A DNA stretch of 64,000 bases, taken from contig JXTC01000049.1 in the NCBI GenBank assembly GCA_002914845.1, positions 773,920 to 837,919 of the forward strand. The letters run 5' to 3'. This stretch comes from Trema orientale. Taxonomy: Eukaryota; Streptophyta; Magnoliopsida; Rosales; Cannabaceae. The notes under the pieces are model-generated. The model saw only the letters and a list, made by a program, of their open reading frames with translations. It was not told the origin of the DNA and made no database searches. Positions 34,401-45,132 of the stretch are shown piece after piece; position 1 is the first letter of the stretch; the number at the start of each line of letters is the position of its first letter. The translations under genes were made by a program, and so were the position numbers.

Positions 34401-37400
34401 CTACAGGGTTTCCTTCCTGGTCTAGCACTTAAAATCTTTTTGTACATTCTTCCAACCGTATTGATGATCATGTCAAAAATTGAGGGGCATATAGCATTAT
34501 CCACTTTAGAGAGGAAGACGGCCGCAAAATACTACTTTTTTATGCTAGTTAATGTATTTTTGGGAAGCATAGTGACCGGAACAGCCTTTGAGCAGCTGGA
34601 TGCTTTCCTTCACCAGTCGCCTACTCAGTAATCTTCTATATCTTCATGGCCTTGAATTGTTTGATTTCTATTGTTTGATTAGAGTTTATATATCTCTATT
34701 TTGTTAATTGGTGCTTCTTTTAATCTTTTATTTCCTTTAGTTTTGACCTAGATCTGTCAATATGAATTTTGAGGTTTTCATACATAGTTGTGGTTCTGAT
34801 TCGTTAACATCGCTACCCAATTATGGATCATTATAGTTTAATATTACGACTTTAGAATTTGGTCTAAGTTCAAAATTGGTTGTTTAATTTATACCTTGCT
34901 AAGGGTTTAAATGTATTGGTTTTCAAATGCTATACCAAAGGAATGATTCAAGTGTGGATTATAAATATAAATCAATCACTTAAATAAAGCTTAGTCGTCT
35001 ATGTCTGTATGTAATATTTTAATATTTGATAAACCTAATCAGTTTTACGATAAAAAACTAATTGCATGATATTGCCTTATAAGCCTTTAGAAACCATCCA
35101 CACCAGAAACTTAATTCACTAGGAGGTGAGCCTAAATGTAACTACACTGGACGTTGAGAGGCTAGAAAAGGTTAAGTTGACAGGTTTCAAACTCAAGACC
35201 TCATACAATAATACTATGTCAGAAACCTTCAATCCCAAAGTCTTAAAAGCAGATTGGAGCAGGGTCTAATTGGTTTTCAATTTTGTTTTATATTTTAAAG
35301 CAAGAATTCGTGTTAGTTTCCTGTTATTAGTCTAATTTATTAGTTATGGATGTGCATTCTTCAAATTATTAGATTCTCTTCTAAGGATTTTGCCAAAAAT
35401 TGACAGCTAAAAGGAATCACCAAAAGCTGCTAACCTTGAAATTCCACTACCTTAATTATCCTACTGTTATAGGCTTGTGGATTTGATAGAACCAAATAAA
35501 AGTTGACTAATAATGGAGAATTTTAAAGTTTAAAGTGGCTCATAATAGGAGGACCTTTATCCTTTATTTCATCACTCTCTAAAAGAGGCTTCTAATTGGA
35601 ACTTTCCCATATGAAAAGATACTACGAGGAATAAAAGTTAGGTATTAATTTCACCCATTGGTATATTTCTATTGCCTGCAAATTGCATTGCCTGTCATCA
35701 TCAAACATGTTTACATGGCACTATTAATTAACTATTCTATTTTATTTCGCTATATATCCATTTCTGTAAATTCTGGTACATTAGAAGTGATGTTTTTTAA
35801 GGAAACGTTTTTTGGCTGTCACAGGATTCCTAGAACCATTGGGGTCTCCATACCAATGAAGGCTACTTTCTTTATTACATATATAATGATTGACGGTTGG
35901 GCTGGTATCGCTGGGGAGATTCTCCGATTGAAGCCATTGGTTATCTTTCATCTCAAGAACATGTTTTTGGTGAAAACTGAAAGAGACAGAGAGAAGGCAA
36001 TGGATCCTGGGAGTGTGGACTTTCCAGAGACTCTCCCGAGTCTTCAACTGTACTTTCTTTTGGGGCTTGTGTATGCTGTTGTTACTCCGATTCTTCTTCC
36101 ATTCATACTAATCTTCTTTGCCTTGGCACACTTGGTTTACCGTCATCAGGTCAGTTACTCATTGTGCTTGATTCTGTCCTTTTCTTTCTGCATACCACCT
36201 AACTATCGCATTATAAGTGTTGGGAAGTGCCACAAAATGTATTATGAATACAATAAACAAGTACTTCATTCAGATTAAATAGGTCATATAGGTATGATAC
36301 AGTATTAATTTCATAGTTAATAGAAAATCTTCACTTATGTGTTGCGTGCAATTTTTTTTTTCTTGCGAAGAAGTCCAATACAAGAAATGGGAAAGATATG
36401 CCAACGAAAAATAGGAATTATGTCACTTTTGGTCTGGGAATAGTGACCTAAGGTGTTGTATGTCCGATGTCTCTTTTATGCATAGTTTTTCTACAGTAAT
36501 TTTATACTTCATCATTTTTCAGATAATTAATGTCTACAATCAACAATATGAAAGTGCTGCTGCCTTCTGGCCACAAGTTCACAGCCGCATAATTGCAAGT
36601 TTATTGATATCTCAACTTCTTTTAATGGGTTTGCTTAGCACCAAAAAGGCAGCCAATTCCACTCCGTTACTTGTTATTTTACCTATATTAACTTTGTCAT
36701 TCCACAAGTACTGCAAGAATCGCTTTGAACCTGCATTTAGGAAGTACCCTCTTGAGGTGAGTTATAAATCTCAAAATGAGATCCAAATATCTTATATTTT
36801 ATTTTCTCTCTTATAATACATGTGTACTTCTGAAAATAAATATGGCTCATGCCTTTTGGAGATATACTCATCAACCATTCCTCCAAAAAATGAAAGAAAG
36901 ATTGTTTTAAATACGGTCTAATGCCAGAATCTTCTTTCCATTGTATTATCCTGAAGAAGAGAAGACTTGCTTGAATAGTTGTATTACATAAAAGTTGAAT
37001 GAAACTTACGTTTGAATGATTGTTCCTTTTATTGCATCCAAATCTTCCATGGAAAATACAACTATCATGTCAGATTGAAGATCCCAAATTAATCATGTTC
37101 CTTTTCTAGGTTCTGAAGGAGACAATTTTAATTTTTACTATCATCCTATTTCTCTAACTGGGCTAGAAATCTGAAATTGGGCCTTTATTGAGTTGTTTTA
37201 CATGTCGTAAGCTAACGATACTTCAAATATTGGGGCAATCAGGATGTTGGTTTCTTAGTTTACTGCTTGTATCTTTTCACGAGTATTAAGCAAAGAGGAT
37301 GCAATAGTTTAGAACTGAGTACAAAAGTCTATCTTCGTCTAAATCTTCATCTTAGTTTATAATTGTTTCCTATGCTACCAAATTTCACAGGCCTTTGATG

Positions 37401-37957
37401 GAATCAGGGTCTCTTCTGATTCACCATTCTAATGAAAGAAATCCTTTCTACGGATATGTACGCTATGAATTTTTACTGACGCATGCTTTTTACATATTTA
37501 AATTTCGTGGGAAGAGTGTTTTTTTTTTTTTTCCCTGCTTAAATACTGATAACATTCTTCTCGTCCTTTCCTTCTTCAGGAAGCCAAGGCCAAAGACACA
37601 GCAGATCAAAGTTCGGAATCTGACTTGAAAGCGTATTTGGCCGATGCGTACTTGCACCCGATTTTCCAGTCATTCGAGGAAGAACAAGAAGAAATGGTCG
37701 AAGTTCGAGTCGATAAACATCAAACCCACATTGCTAGTCCTCCGAGCGAGCCTAGCTCCACTTCCCCATCCAATTATGTCCACCATCCTCCCTCTCCTCC
37801 ACAGTACGTCCACCATCCTCCGTCCCCTCCACAGTATGTCTATCATTCCTCCTCCCCGCCTCACTACTCATATGATCAATCCTCTCCAGCCCATTATGTC
37901 TATGCTGCTCCACCATCGCCGCCACGTTATATCTACCATCATCACGAAGAACACTAA
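28433..37957 (+). CDS. OSCA/CSC1-like hyperosmolality-gated cation channel
   Basis: Eleven exons: 28433-28746, 30290-30442, 30849-30984, 32238-32339, 32470-32589, 32876-32956, 33141-33481, 34382-34627, 35825-36149, 36523-36756, 37580-37957. All borders are GT-AG and the joined frame is open for 2430 nt (809 aa). The protein begins MATLSDIGVSALINILSAFA (first membrane segment) and carries the family landmarks RIQPINDRVYFPKWY, FLNWMP, HAGLDSAVFLRIY, VSFKSRWGAAVCAQTQQ, WAPEPRDVYW, FIKSFLQGFLPG and YAVVTPILLPF. Domain order is the N-terminal three-helix region (about 1-180), the cytosolic PHM7-type domain (about 200-360), then the DUF221 pore region (about 370-640). Family members are plasma-membrane Ca2+-permeable channels opened by membrane tension or hyperosmotic stress. 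Closest to clade 1 by motifs. The last exon adds a Ser/Pro/Tyr-rich tail of about 70 residues, so the protein is somewhat longer than the usual 770 or so. Confidence 0.93.
28747..30289 (+). other. intron 1 of the channel gene with (CT)n microsatellite
   Basis: The 1.54 kb first intron. It contains a perfect CT run at 30036-30062 and a CTTT run near 28939-28960. A short frame that continues from exon 1 past the donor is intron read-through. Confidence 0.8.
34628..35824 (+). other. intron 8 of the channel gene, possible old SINE
   Basis: The 1.2 kb intron between the exons ending TCGCCTACTCA and beginning GATTCCTAGAACC. Around 35115-35225, on the minus strand, GGTCTTGAGTTTGAAACC resembles a pol III B box followed by SINE-like text, but no target duplication was found. 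The frame running into exon 9 from 35658 is not coding upstream of 35825. Confidence 0.4.
37731..37957 (+). other. extensin-like Ser-Pro-Tyr tail of the channel protein
   Basis: Residues about 737-809 of the channel. SPPQYVHHPP is followed by a near-exact 10-residue repeat and then by SSPPHYSYD, SPAHYVY and SPPRYIYHHH. The DNA shows matching 30-bp tandem repetition (CCACCATCCTCC with CTCCACAGTA). SPP-x-Y-x-Y motifs are typical of extensin-type wall proteins, but here they follow a membrane channel core, with the tail predicted to be cytosolic by family topology. Confidence 0.85.
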
Positions 37958-38618
37958 ATTTACTAATTATTTCTAGTTTGCTTAGAAGTACAGGTTCTAA
38001 CCTTTGTTGTCTGTTAATAGTTTGTTAACAAACTGTATGCTTTCATTGAGGTGTTCCATCTTTCTAAATGTAAATTATTGCTTTCTTCGATTGCTGTAAG
38101 TATAATTAGTTTATGAGAATTTATTTAATGTGCTTTGTTCCCTGAGAGATTTGCTGAAAAGTGGAAATGAAAGTTCAGAACATTTCTTTTCCTTTCTGCT
38201 TACTTCTTTTGAGTCGTCCTCACACCAGAAAGTGGAATGTTTTTCTGTGTGTGTAACATTCAAAGAATTATTTAGTAGCTTTGCTAGTCGCTACGTATGT
38301 GATATGGTCATGATTGGTAGGAGGGAGGGATTGTAGAATACCTCCAGAATCCACTCTACCAAACAAAGCGTAAGAAATTAGAGTTATTTTTGTGTTTAAA
38401 TGTTTTTATTTGTGTTCTATTTACGTTAAAATATATATAAATTTTGTCTGTTATTTATTTGTATTTTATTTGTATTTGTATTTTTTTAGTTAATTTTATT
38501 TTAGTTTATTTTAACTTTGTGTAGGTCAGTTAGGTGAGAAATGGCAAAAATGAGCATTTTTTGAAATAAATTATGAACGAAAATTCATAAATTAGGAAGA
38601 TTCGAAAAAGAAATAAAA
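37958..38618 (+). other. 3' UTR and downstream region of the channel gene
   Basis: The sequence after the stop is T-rich. TTAATAGTTTG and AAATGTAAATTATTG sit within the first 150 bp and could belong to the 3' UTR; no canonical AATAAA is visible there. From about 38375 the sequence becomes TTTATTTGT-repetitive and non-coding. Confidence 0.45.
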
Positions 38619-38629
38619 TTGAATGCTGC

Positions 38630-39010
38630 ATTAAATCCACGTGCAGGCGATGAAGAATCGCTCTACTTTTTTTCCCAGCCATCAGATCAGCTCACTCGGC
38701 GGTCTACAACGCGCGTAGAGAACTCGCCGACAGGGAGCGTTTCGTCAGCAGAACGTGGGCCCCAATGTCGGTCACTACCTCAACTGCAAGTCAGGTACAA
38801 ACCGGTTCTTCGGTTCCTCCATGCAACCGGGTTATCGACCACTCAAGATTCTCCACGTAAGCAGCTCAGTTTCTCTTGTGAATCAAAATTGGACACGTGG
38901 AATCACACACACAATTCAAACTTCCTACGATTCAGTCTCGCACGCTCCATTGCTCTCACTTTCTTCCGCCATCCCTCTTTCGTCACGCAAGTGAGAGCTT
39001 TCTACTAGCT
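38630..39010 (+). other. G+C-rich island, possible promoter or gene fragment
   Basis: A sharp compositional island between A+T-rich flanks. It contains CACGTGCAGG, ACGTGGGCCC and ACACGTGG (G-box and TCP-like motifs), an acceptor-like TTTTTTTCCCAG at about 38668-38679, and then a frame reading SAHSAVYNARRELADRERF and onward. The protein is not recognised. It may be the remnant of a gene start or a captured fragment. Confidence 0.3.
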
Positions 39011-39212
39011 TATCAATCAGTAGCCACCGCATAGGTTAGACTAGAATCAGAAGGAGCTGTGGCGTAATCATCCACACCGAATCCCACGGCTCAGCTCATT
39101 TTATCGTTCTTCAGTTGCAATCTTGGCTGTCCATTTCGCAATCCATGGGAACATATTTCTCCAGCCTTGTATTAATTAGAATTTTTATTGTTTTAGCAGC
39201 TATATAAATACA

Positions 39213-40158
39213 GGCACCAATTCGGTAGTTTTTTTTTTTTTTTTTTTTGGTAACCTATCTATCTATATGTATTATTTTATTCTTAAAATTGTAAGATAGA
39301 TATTGTTTTATTCTTAAAATTGTTCACATACGTCTTTTCATGTAGGGATGTCAAGTTCACTGAATGAAGTGATGCAACGCAGTGCACTAGCCGAATGGGG
39401 GCAGATTTTCGCCGTTGATGGTATGAGGCACGGACGAAGATTCCTCGTTTAATATTTAGCGGGACATGGTAGGCTTGCGATTGAGTGCCCGACACCAATC
39501 TCACCCCAGTTATATTTAAGTCAATTTCTATTTTTTTATAATAATAATTTAACTGGATTTTCTTTAAAAAAAATCTAATAATATATAGTCATATACTAAT
39601 ATTGTTTGAGTTTAAATATTTGAGATTCTGTTCTCTTTTTGAATGAATGATATGCTATGTAATTTTAGTATTAAATATTTTACATTTGATAACTTTTAAT
39701 ATGTTAAAATTATATTCAAATGTGTTTTTCAGTTATTCAAGTCTTCTATTAAATTATATAATAGATTTGAACTAAAATTAGAGTTTTCAGTGAAGTTAAT
39801 TTTAATTTAGATTTTTTTTAAATATATTTAGACTTTTAAAAGATTTAGACCAACATAAGTCAAGATAATGAGTCCAAACGAGAACCCTGATATACCAATA
39901 GAGAAATCGATCCCCGATAGGGATTCCCCAAAATTTTTCCGCACTAAATTAAATAATAAATAATGTGGAGATGATATAGTAAAATAATAACGGGGATAGG
40001 AATGGTAAACACAAAACCGGTCCTGTCCCACTCCGTTGACATCTTTATTTTCATGGTAAAAAGTGGATGGAGAAAAGTGTTAAATAATGTGCATTTACTT
40101 ATATTTTTTTTTTCCAACTACTCAAATTAAGATAGCCGTTAAATTATGATCCAACGGC
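39213..40158. mobile_element. MITE, copy 3, split by a hAT insertion and 3' truncated
   Basis: The left part GGCACCAATTCGGTAG, CACATACGTCTTTTCATG and the right part AAAGTGGATGGAGAAAAGTG, TAGCCGTTAAATTATGATCC correspond to consecutive parts of copies 1 and 2. The right inverted repeat is missing; homology stops just after GATCCAACGGC. The hAT element at 39343-40047 separates the halves. Confidence 0.75.
39343..40047. mobile_element. hAT-type non-autonomous element with 8-bp target duplication
   Basis: The ends TAGGGATGTCAA and, reverse complemented, TAAAGATGTCAA match at 10 of 12 positions. The exact 8-bp duplication TTTTCATG stands at 39335-39342 and 40048-40055. The interior has CCCCGATAGGGATTCCCC and CGGGGATAGG near the right end, common in hAT MITE-like elements. 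It is 705 bp long with no transposase. Confidence 0.85.
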
Positions 40159-41353
40159 CTTTTTGGTATTCTAAAAAATATTCTAATTTCAAAGAAACTT
40201 TTAAGTAATCTTTTTCTAAATCAATCTATGATTTGTCAAAAAATTTAGTCTATCAGGATTTTTTTCAATTTTTTAGACCTCGGGCCTGGATTTTTGTAAG
40301 AAGTCCTTAAATTAATTGACTTATCGTAATAAAGAAAAACGATACATAGACCTTACTCAAGCTTCGAATCAATGTCCACATAAGCAAGGAGCAGTAGAGG
40401 CGGGAAAAAAAAGTGTGTAAGAAAGGAACATGAAAAAGACTTGAAAGTTTGTCAACTACATAACTGATTTTAAAAGCATAATTCTCGATTATATTCCACC
40501 TTTCTTTTTTTTTTTGAAAGAAAACAACTTCACTAACACTCACATAAGGGTTATAATAGCCAATTGAGTTATGTATAACCTCTTACAATGAGAACCAAGA
40601 AAATGATTCATAAATTTGAAGATAAAAATTCATTTGGAGATCTCTCAGAATACCGGTAGTCACTAACGATAATCTTGAAGAAAAACTCCATGAGGGATAA
40701 ACTATAGCTCTTCAATGGCTCGTCTTGATTCTTTCTAATCTGAATTAGTACCTCTTATTGATTCATTATAGGAGATTCTGTCAACTCTGATCCACCATAA
40801 TAACTACCTCTTCATATCTGAATAATAAAAAAATGATTTAAATCTGGTGGATTACTATACTCTTGATAAATAAAAAAAATAAAAACAACATAAACTACCA
40901 TAGATCTAGATTTTGGTGTATTAAGACCTCCATAGATCTAGATCTAGGAGGAAGACTACCATCCCATATGGGAGGATTATTAAATAATAAAATTAAAAAT
41001 ATGAAATGAAACAGAGAAAAACTCATACTGAGAGAGGAAAGACCCCCTCCCCGGTAGACGAGGAACCTCTCAGTAGAGGAGAAGCTGCTGGAGGAGGAGA
41101 CATTGTTGGAGTACGGGAGATTCGGTTTCTAGAGAGCGTTTGGACACTTTATACTTCACCTTTCTAATACTACACAATATAACATGTGAGTTAACTGCAT
41201 AAGTAGAATAACTACAGCTCCAACATGGATACCTCTTTTGTGCCCTTTAACCACAAGAGGAAGGAAAAAATAAATAAAAAAATAAAGGTCCATCAACATT
41301 AAACTTGACCTTCTTCAACGTAAATCATAGTGCTCAGCTAGGATTGTGGTATT
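40159..41353. other. intergenic, no gene seen
   Basis: A+T-rich. At 40900-40930 ATAGATCTAGAT occurs twice (CATAGATCTAGATTT, CATAGATCTAGATCTAGG). At 41040-41110 there is a purine-rich GAGGAG tract. No frame of note. Confidence 0.4.
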
Positions 41354-43285
41354 TCAGTAGATTTCTGGATATATAGGGTAATGGGAGCAAACACATATCC
41401 CAATGAATCGCGGACGTTTTGTTCGTCTTGCGCAAGATGCATCTTTATATGACGATGGATACAAATTCTTGCACCGTTTAATGCATTTATCATCTGCGAA
41501 GGGGTAAATAAATTGTCATAAAATCCCTTGATTTTTCTTCATGACCACTGGATTCTGTCATTCGAAAATAAAATATCACAGTAAAATTTAATAGTATTAA
41601 TTTAGCATACATATATGTTATGGATTCCAAATATTGTTGTTCAGCTTTTTCTTTTCTTTTTTTTTTATTTGTATTTTTTTCCAAGTCTATCAAGTGACTG
41701 TGTGGCAAGTCATGAGCTTTTCCTATTGGTAAATTTTGTTAATTTTTTCTTTTCAGCAAATCATTTATTACCAATTATAAGACGGCAAATTCTTTTCTTT
41801 TCTAACTTTTTTTTTTCTTTTTTTCGGTGAAAGGAAGGAAATTCAATTTCTAATAAGGTTTCCCTCAAAAAAGAAAATCTAATAATAGGCAATATAAAAG
41901 AAACCGGTATAAGTTCACTTCCTAGTACTATTAATACTTTTTTCGTCTCTCTTTTTTTACAAAAAGAAAATCTATTAAACATAAAGGAATTATATTGGAA
42001 GAAAAGTTCGTTCTTTTTTCTTTTGAAAAATTTTTCATACGTGAATCAATTTAAACTCTGTACATATTTTTAACTAATTTATGTTGTTTAACTTTGAATA
42101 TGACGCAATTTAAAAAAAAATTATGAAAGTTATTTTTCTACATATTTAAATTAACAGAACGTAATGATTGAAAAAAAGAGTCTAACTCTGCAAGTTACAA
42201 AAAAGGTTACCTTATCACATTGAGCGCAATAAATAACATTCCATAAATATATATAGGAATTAAATCTAATAGATTATTTGGACAATAGTTCCACTAATAT
42301 TTATAGCTGTTCAATCAAAATCAATTGATTCAAAATGGAGGACCAGGTAAATATCAAAATACTCATTGAAGAAGCAGTCTTATATACGGGTATTGCATTA
42401 TTTATCCATTGATGGATACTTTATTTTAGATCATTAGATCTTGAATGGATGAAAATGATAATTTTAGTACTTGTACTAAGAAAAATCTAATGTATTTAAT
42501 AAGTATAGAAAGTAATTTATTGTTTTAAAATATGAGTGACCTGTTTATAACTTGATTTTTAAATCCCATATTCCATAGTTACCTTGTAATCATTTTGTTA
42601 AAAATGTGTGGGAATATTGGAGTAAGGAGGTTCTACTGGTTAGCCAAATGGGGCTAGCTCAGCTGATCCAAGGCTTAAGGAATGTGTATGTGAGTTTGGG
42701 ATGGTCATAAGTTCAAGTCTTGATTGTATGTGTGTGTCATTTTTTTTTAAATTTATAATAAGTGGTGGTCATTGGTTAAGCTCCACATCAAGAAAAAAAG
42801 AAGGAGGTTTTACTATATAAACTCTTTCATTAGATTATTATTATTATTATTGTAATTGTAATTGACTGAAATGGTTTTCTTTTGGCTTCAAATTTGTTAG
42901 TTTCACTACTCTAATTGTTGTTCTCAATTTACTATTTAGTATTGTGTTTTCGCTTATGTAGTGATAAAAATTTGTCAAGGGTCAAAGACTAAAAATTACT
43001 AGATTTTAATCTGTAAAATCCATAGTTAAATACGTGGTTCTCACATCTTATAACATGGGAAATTCATTTATTTAAGGCACGAAACGTCTGCTTCAATTGC
43101 AGAAGCTACATAATAAGGAAAATCTTTCAAACAGAAAAGCTGAAACAAAATTAATAAAACTCCTAGCAAGCGTGTGGGCTAGCTACCATATTTCCCTCTC
43201 GGTATGTAAGAGCATGAACCATTGCTTGTAGAACTAATTAACAAGCAAATATCACCGAGAATGGGACCTAACGACACCAGCCGGA

Positions 43286-43321
<36 letters not shown>

Positions 43322-44393
43322 CCAAGCGTTTTAACATTAATTTTTTCCGAATTGCTAGGTTAACCTTTTTGTTTTTCCATTTATTATCCGAATTAAGTGT
43401 CTATTATGGAGAAATTATTGAGTGAGCAATTATGTATCTTTTCAATTGAATTGATAGGCACATGAATATCGTGTCTATCAATTACTTATTAGACAATAAA
43501 TATACATCAACTTCATAATTACTTTTTCTAGCCAAAAAAATTCATAATTAATTTTTCTTTCATTTTGGTTAATATTCTAAACTATCCAATTTAGTTAAAG
43601 AGTTTAGCAAAAAAAGAAAAAAAAAAAGAGTTAGATAGATTAAATATGGAATAGATTGTGTTTATAGCAGAGATCTACAAAAGAATTAATATTTATATAA
43701 GGCCAACTTATATCATTTGCAGCCATTTATGAGAAAGGAATCAATTAAAATACAATAAATACATTTGCATTTTAGCGTTTGAATGTTCCGTTAAAAAAAT
43801 GTTAACAATGTTTGAAAAAACAAATTGGCAATTAAATATAACAGTACTATATTAGAGGAATCAGATTAAGGAATCTACTCCAATTGCATAGAAATAACTA
43901 TCGATTGGTAAAACAAACAATAGCACTGAACAAACGGTATTTTCCAAATTTTTTTGCCCAACTAACCACTAAATCAAAATTGTTAAATTTTGTTAAATCT
44001 ATATCTAACGGTCAAAATTTTTGTTACTATTAATAGGTAAATGTCAAAATAACTCCTAGAGTTTGACCTATACAATATATCTGATTGATGTGTTGCAAAA
44101 TGGGAGATAGCAAATTATGGGATTTTTTTCGTAACTACATAGGAAATATGATTCTCAGGAGCGAACTTATAGCACATTAATGTTTATACATACGTGTATG
44201 TGGGCAATATTGTAACATACTAGTCATAGACCAATATATATACAGGCTATACATTCAAGTTAAAAACATTAGAACTTCCAAAAGTTGATAAATAGTATGC
44301 ATAAAGCTCAGACAGTTAACCTGAACATTGTACAGTGATGATGAAGATGAAAATGACGGCCAACAAAAGAAGAGATGTGTAACTTCTAATCAT
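41354..44393 (-). CDS. secreted cysteine-rich defensin-like peptide, gene B
   Basis: Minus strand. Exon 1 at 44393-44321 (73 nt) begins MIRSYTSLLLLAVIFIFI and ends VQCS plus G, with the donor CAG|GTTAAC. Using the acceptor CCCTTCGCAG|ATGATAAATGC, exon 2 is 41493-41354 (140 nt, stop TGA) and the joined frame gives 70 aa. The core is DDKCIKRC, then SC, then RFIGICVCSHY. The first cysteine of the six would come from the end of exon 1, or the mature peptide has only five. The acceptor homologous to that of gene A (ATGACAG|AATCC, exon start 41554) also exists but leads to a stop after about 20 codons, before the cysteines. The gene is thus either using a shifted acceptor or a frameshifted pseudogene. 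The core shares 23 of 36 residues with gene A. The intron (2.83 kb) contains a SINE. Confidence 0.5.
42638..42800 (+). mobile_element. tRNA-derived SINE, second copy
   Basis: Flanked by AAGGAGGTTCTACT (42624-42637) and AAGGAGGTTTTACT (42801-42814), a 14-bp duplication with one mismatch. The body has GGGGCTAGCTCAGCTGATCC (A box), AAGTTCAAGTCTTG (B box, degraded) and AAGTGGTGGTCATTGGTTAAG, as in 26351-26508. It lies in the gene B intron, antisense to the gene. Confidence 0.8.
43290..43319 (+). repeat. (CT)n microsatellite
   Basis: A perfect CT dinucleotide run of about 15 units inside the long intron of peptide gene B. Confidence 0.95.
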
Positions 44394-45132
44394 TTTCCTC
44401 TCTTTTCGCGTACACTAATCGATGAGTATTCGAACAACAGTTGCAAACAAAAAGGGGATTTGTAGATATGTAGGTAGAATCAAGCACTTCAATAAAGTTG
44501 TTTATAGAAGTAATAAGTTCATACGAAGAATATTGGATGAAACAACCATGCAAAGGCTTGGACGAAAACTAGTGGACCACAAAAAGCACAAGAATCACAG
44601 CCATAGGTGTCTCCCTCGGTCCAATGTTCTTTAAAGCATCCCTTTGCATAAGTGAATGAGCACCTTTTCATATTATTATGTATTGCGCACAAATATATAT
44701 ATGTATATATATATACACACACACATACGTATGAGTGTTACAAGTTAGTCTGATCTTTGGGGACAAAGAGGGTGTAAAATAACTTTCGGTTATAGTAAGT
44801 ATAGAATCCTCATTTGGGTCCAATGAAGTGGCTAATAGTTTCATATGTTATTTTTTCTATGATTATAACTATCAACTCTTTGTCATTGTTAATGCGATTC
44901 TCTTTTGCTTGCATTTTTTGTCCGTATTTTTGAGTAGAATAATGTGGATGAACCAATAAGATTTAAATTCATGTTGTCATACCTCGAACTTGAGAATGTC
45001 TGCTCATATACGTTTGGCATGCGAGATAGAATAAGTTAGGAAGAGATATGATTAAAATGATTATGATCAATCATATCCTATGATTATGAACTTGAGAATG
45101 TCTGCTCATATACCAAAAGGCTACTTTTGGCA
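44394..45132. other. upstream region of gene B and solo-LTR flank, with tandem duplication
   Basis: GAACTTGAGAATGTCTGCTC occurs at 44986 and again at 45088, a 102-bp tandem duplication. Between them lies AGATAGAATAAGTTAGGAAG, which recurs on the far side of the solo LTR at 47155. A (TA)n/(CA)n run lies at 44694-44729. The frame at 44422-44634 has no supporting features. Confidence 0.55.

Larger units (their letters stand above)
41494..44320. other. intron of peptide gene B
   Basis: Contains the acceptor used by gene A's homologue at 41555, T-rich tracts, the SINE at 42638-42800 and a (CT)n run at 43290-43319. No other coding frame is supported. Text beside the gene (TTAATTTAGCATACATATATG near 41598) resembles text beside exon 2 of gene A (TTAGTTTAGCATGCATATATA near 14120), so the duplication included flanking DNA. 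Confidence 0.45.

Noticed and set aside
37389..37408. Extra short exon of the channel gene (GCCTTTGATGG after CACAG)
   Set aside because: Exon 10 ends in YPLE at phase 0 and exon 11 begins EAKAKDT at 37580, giving family-like continuity without it.
41490..41708. Minus-strand frame TESSGHEEKSRD as the real exon 2 of peptide gene B
   Set aside because: It is homologous to gene A's exon 2 start but stops before the cysteines. Kept only as the alternative acceptor outcome described for gene B.
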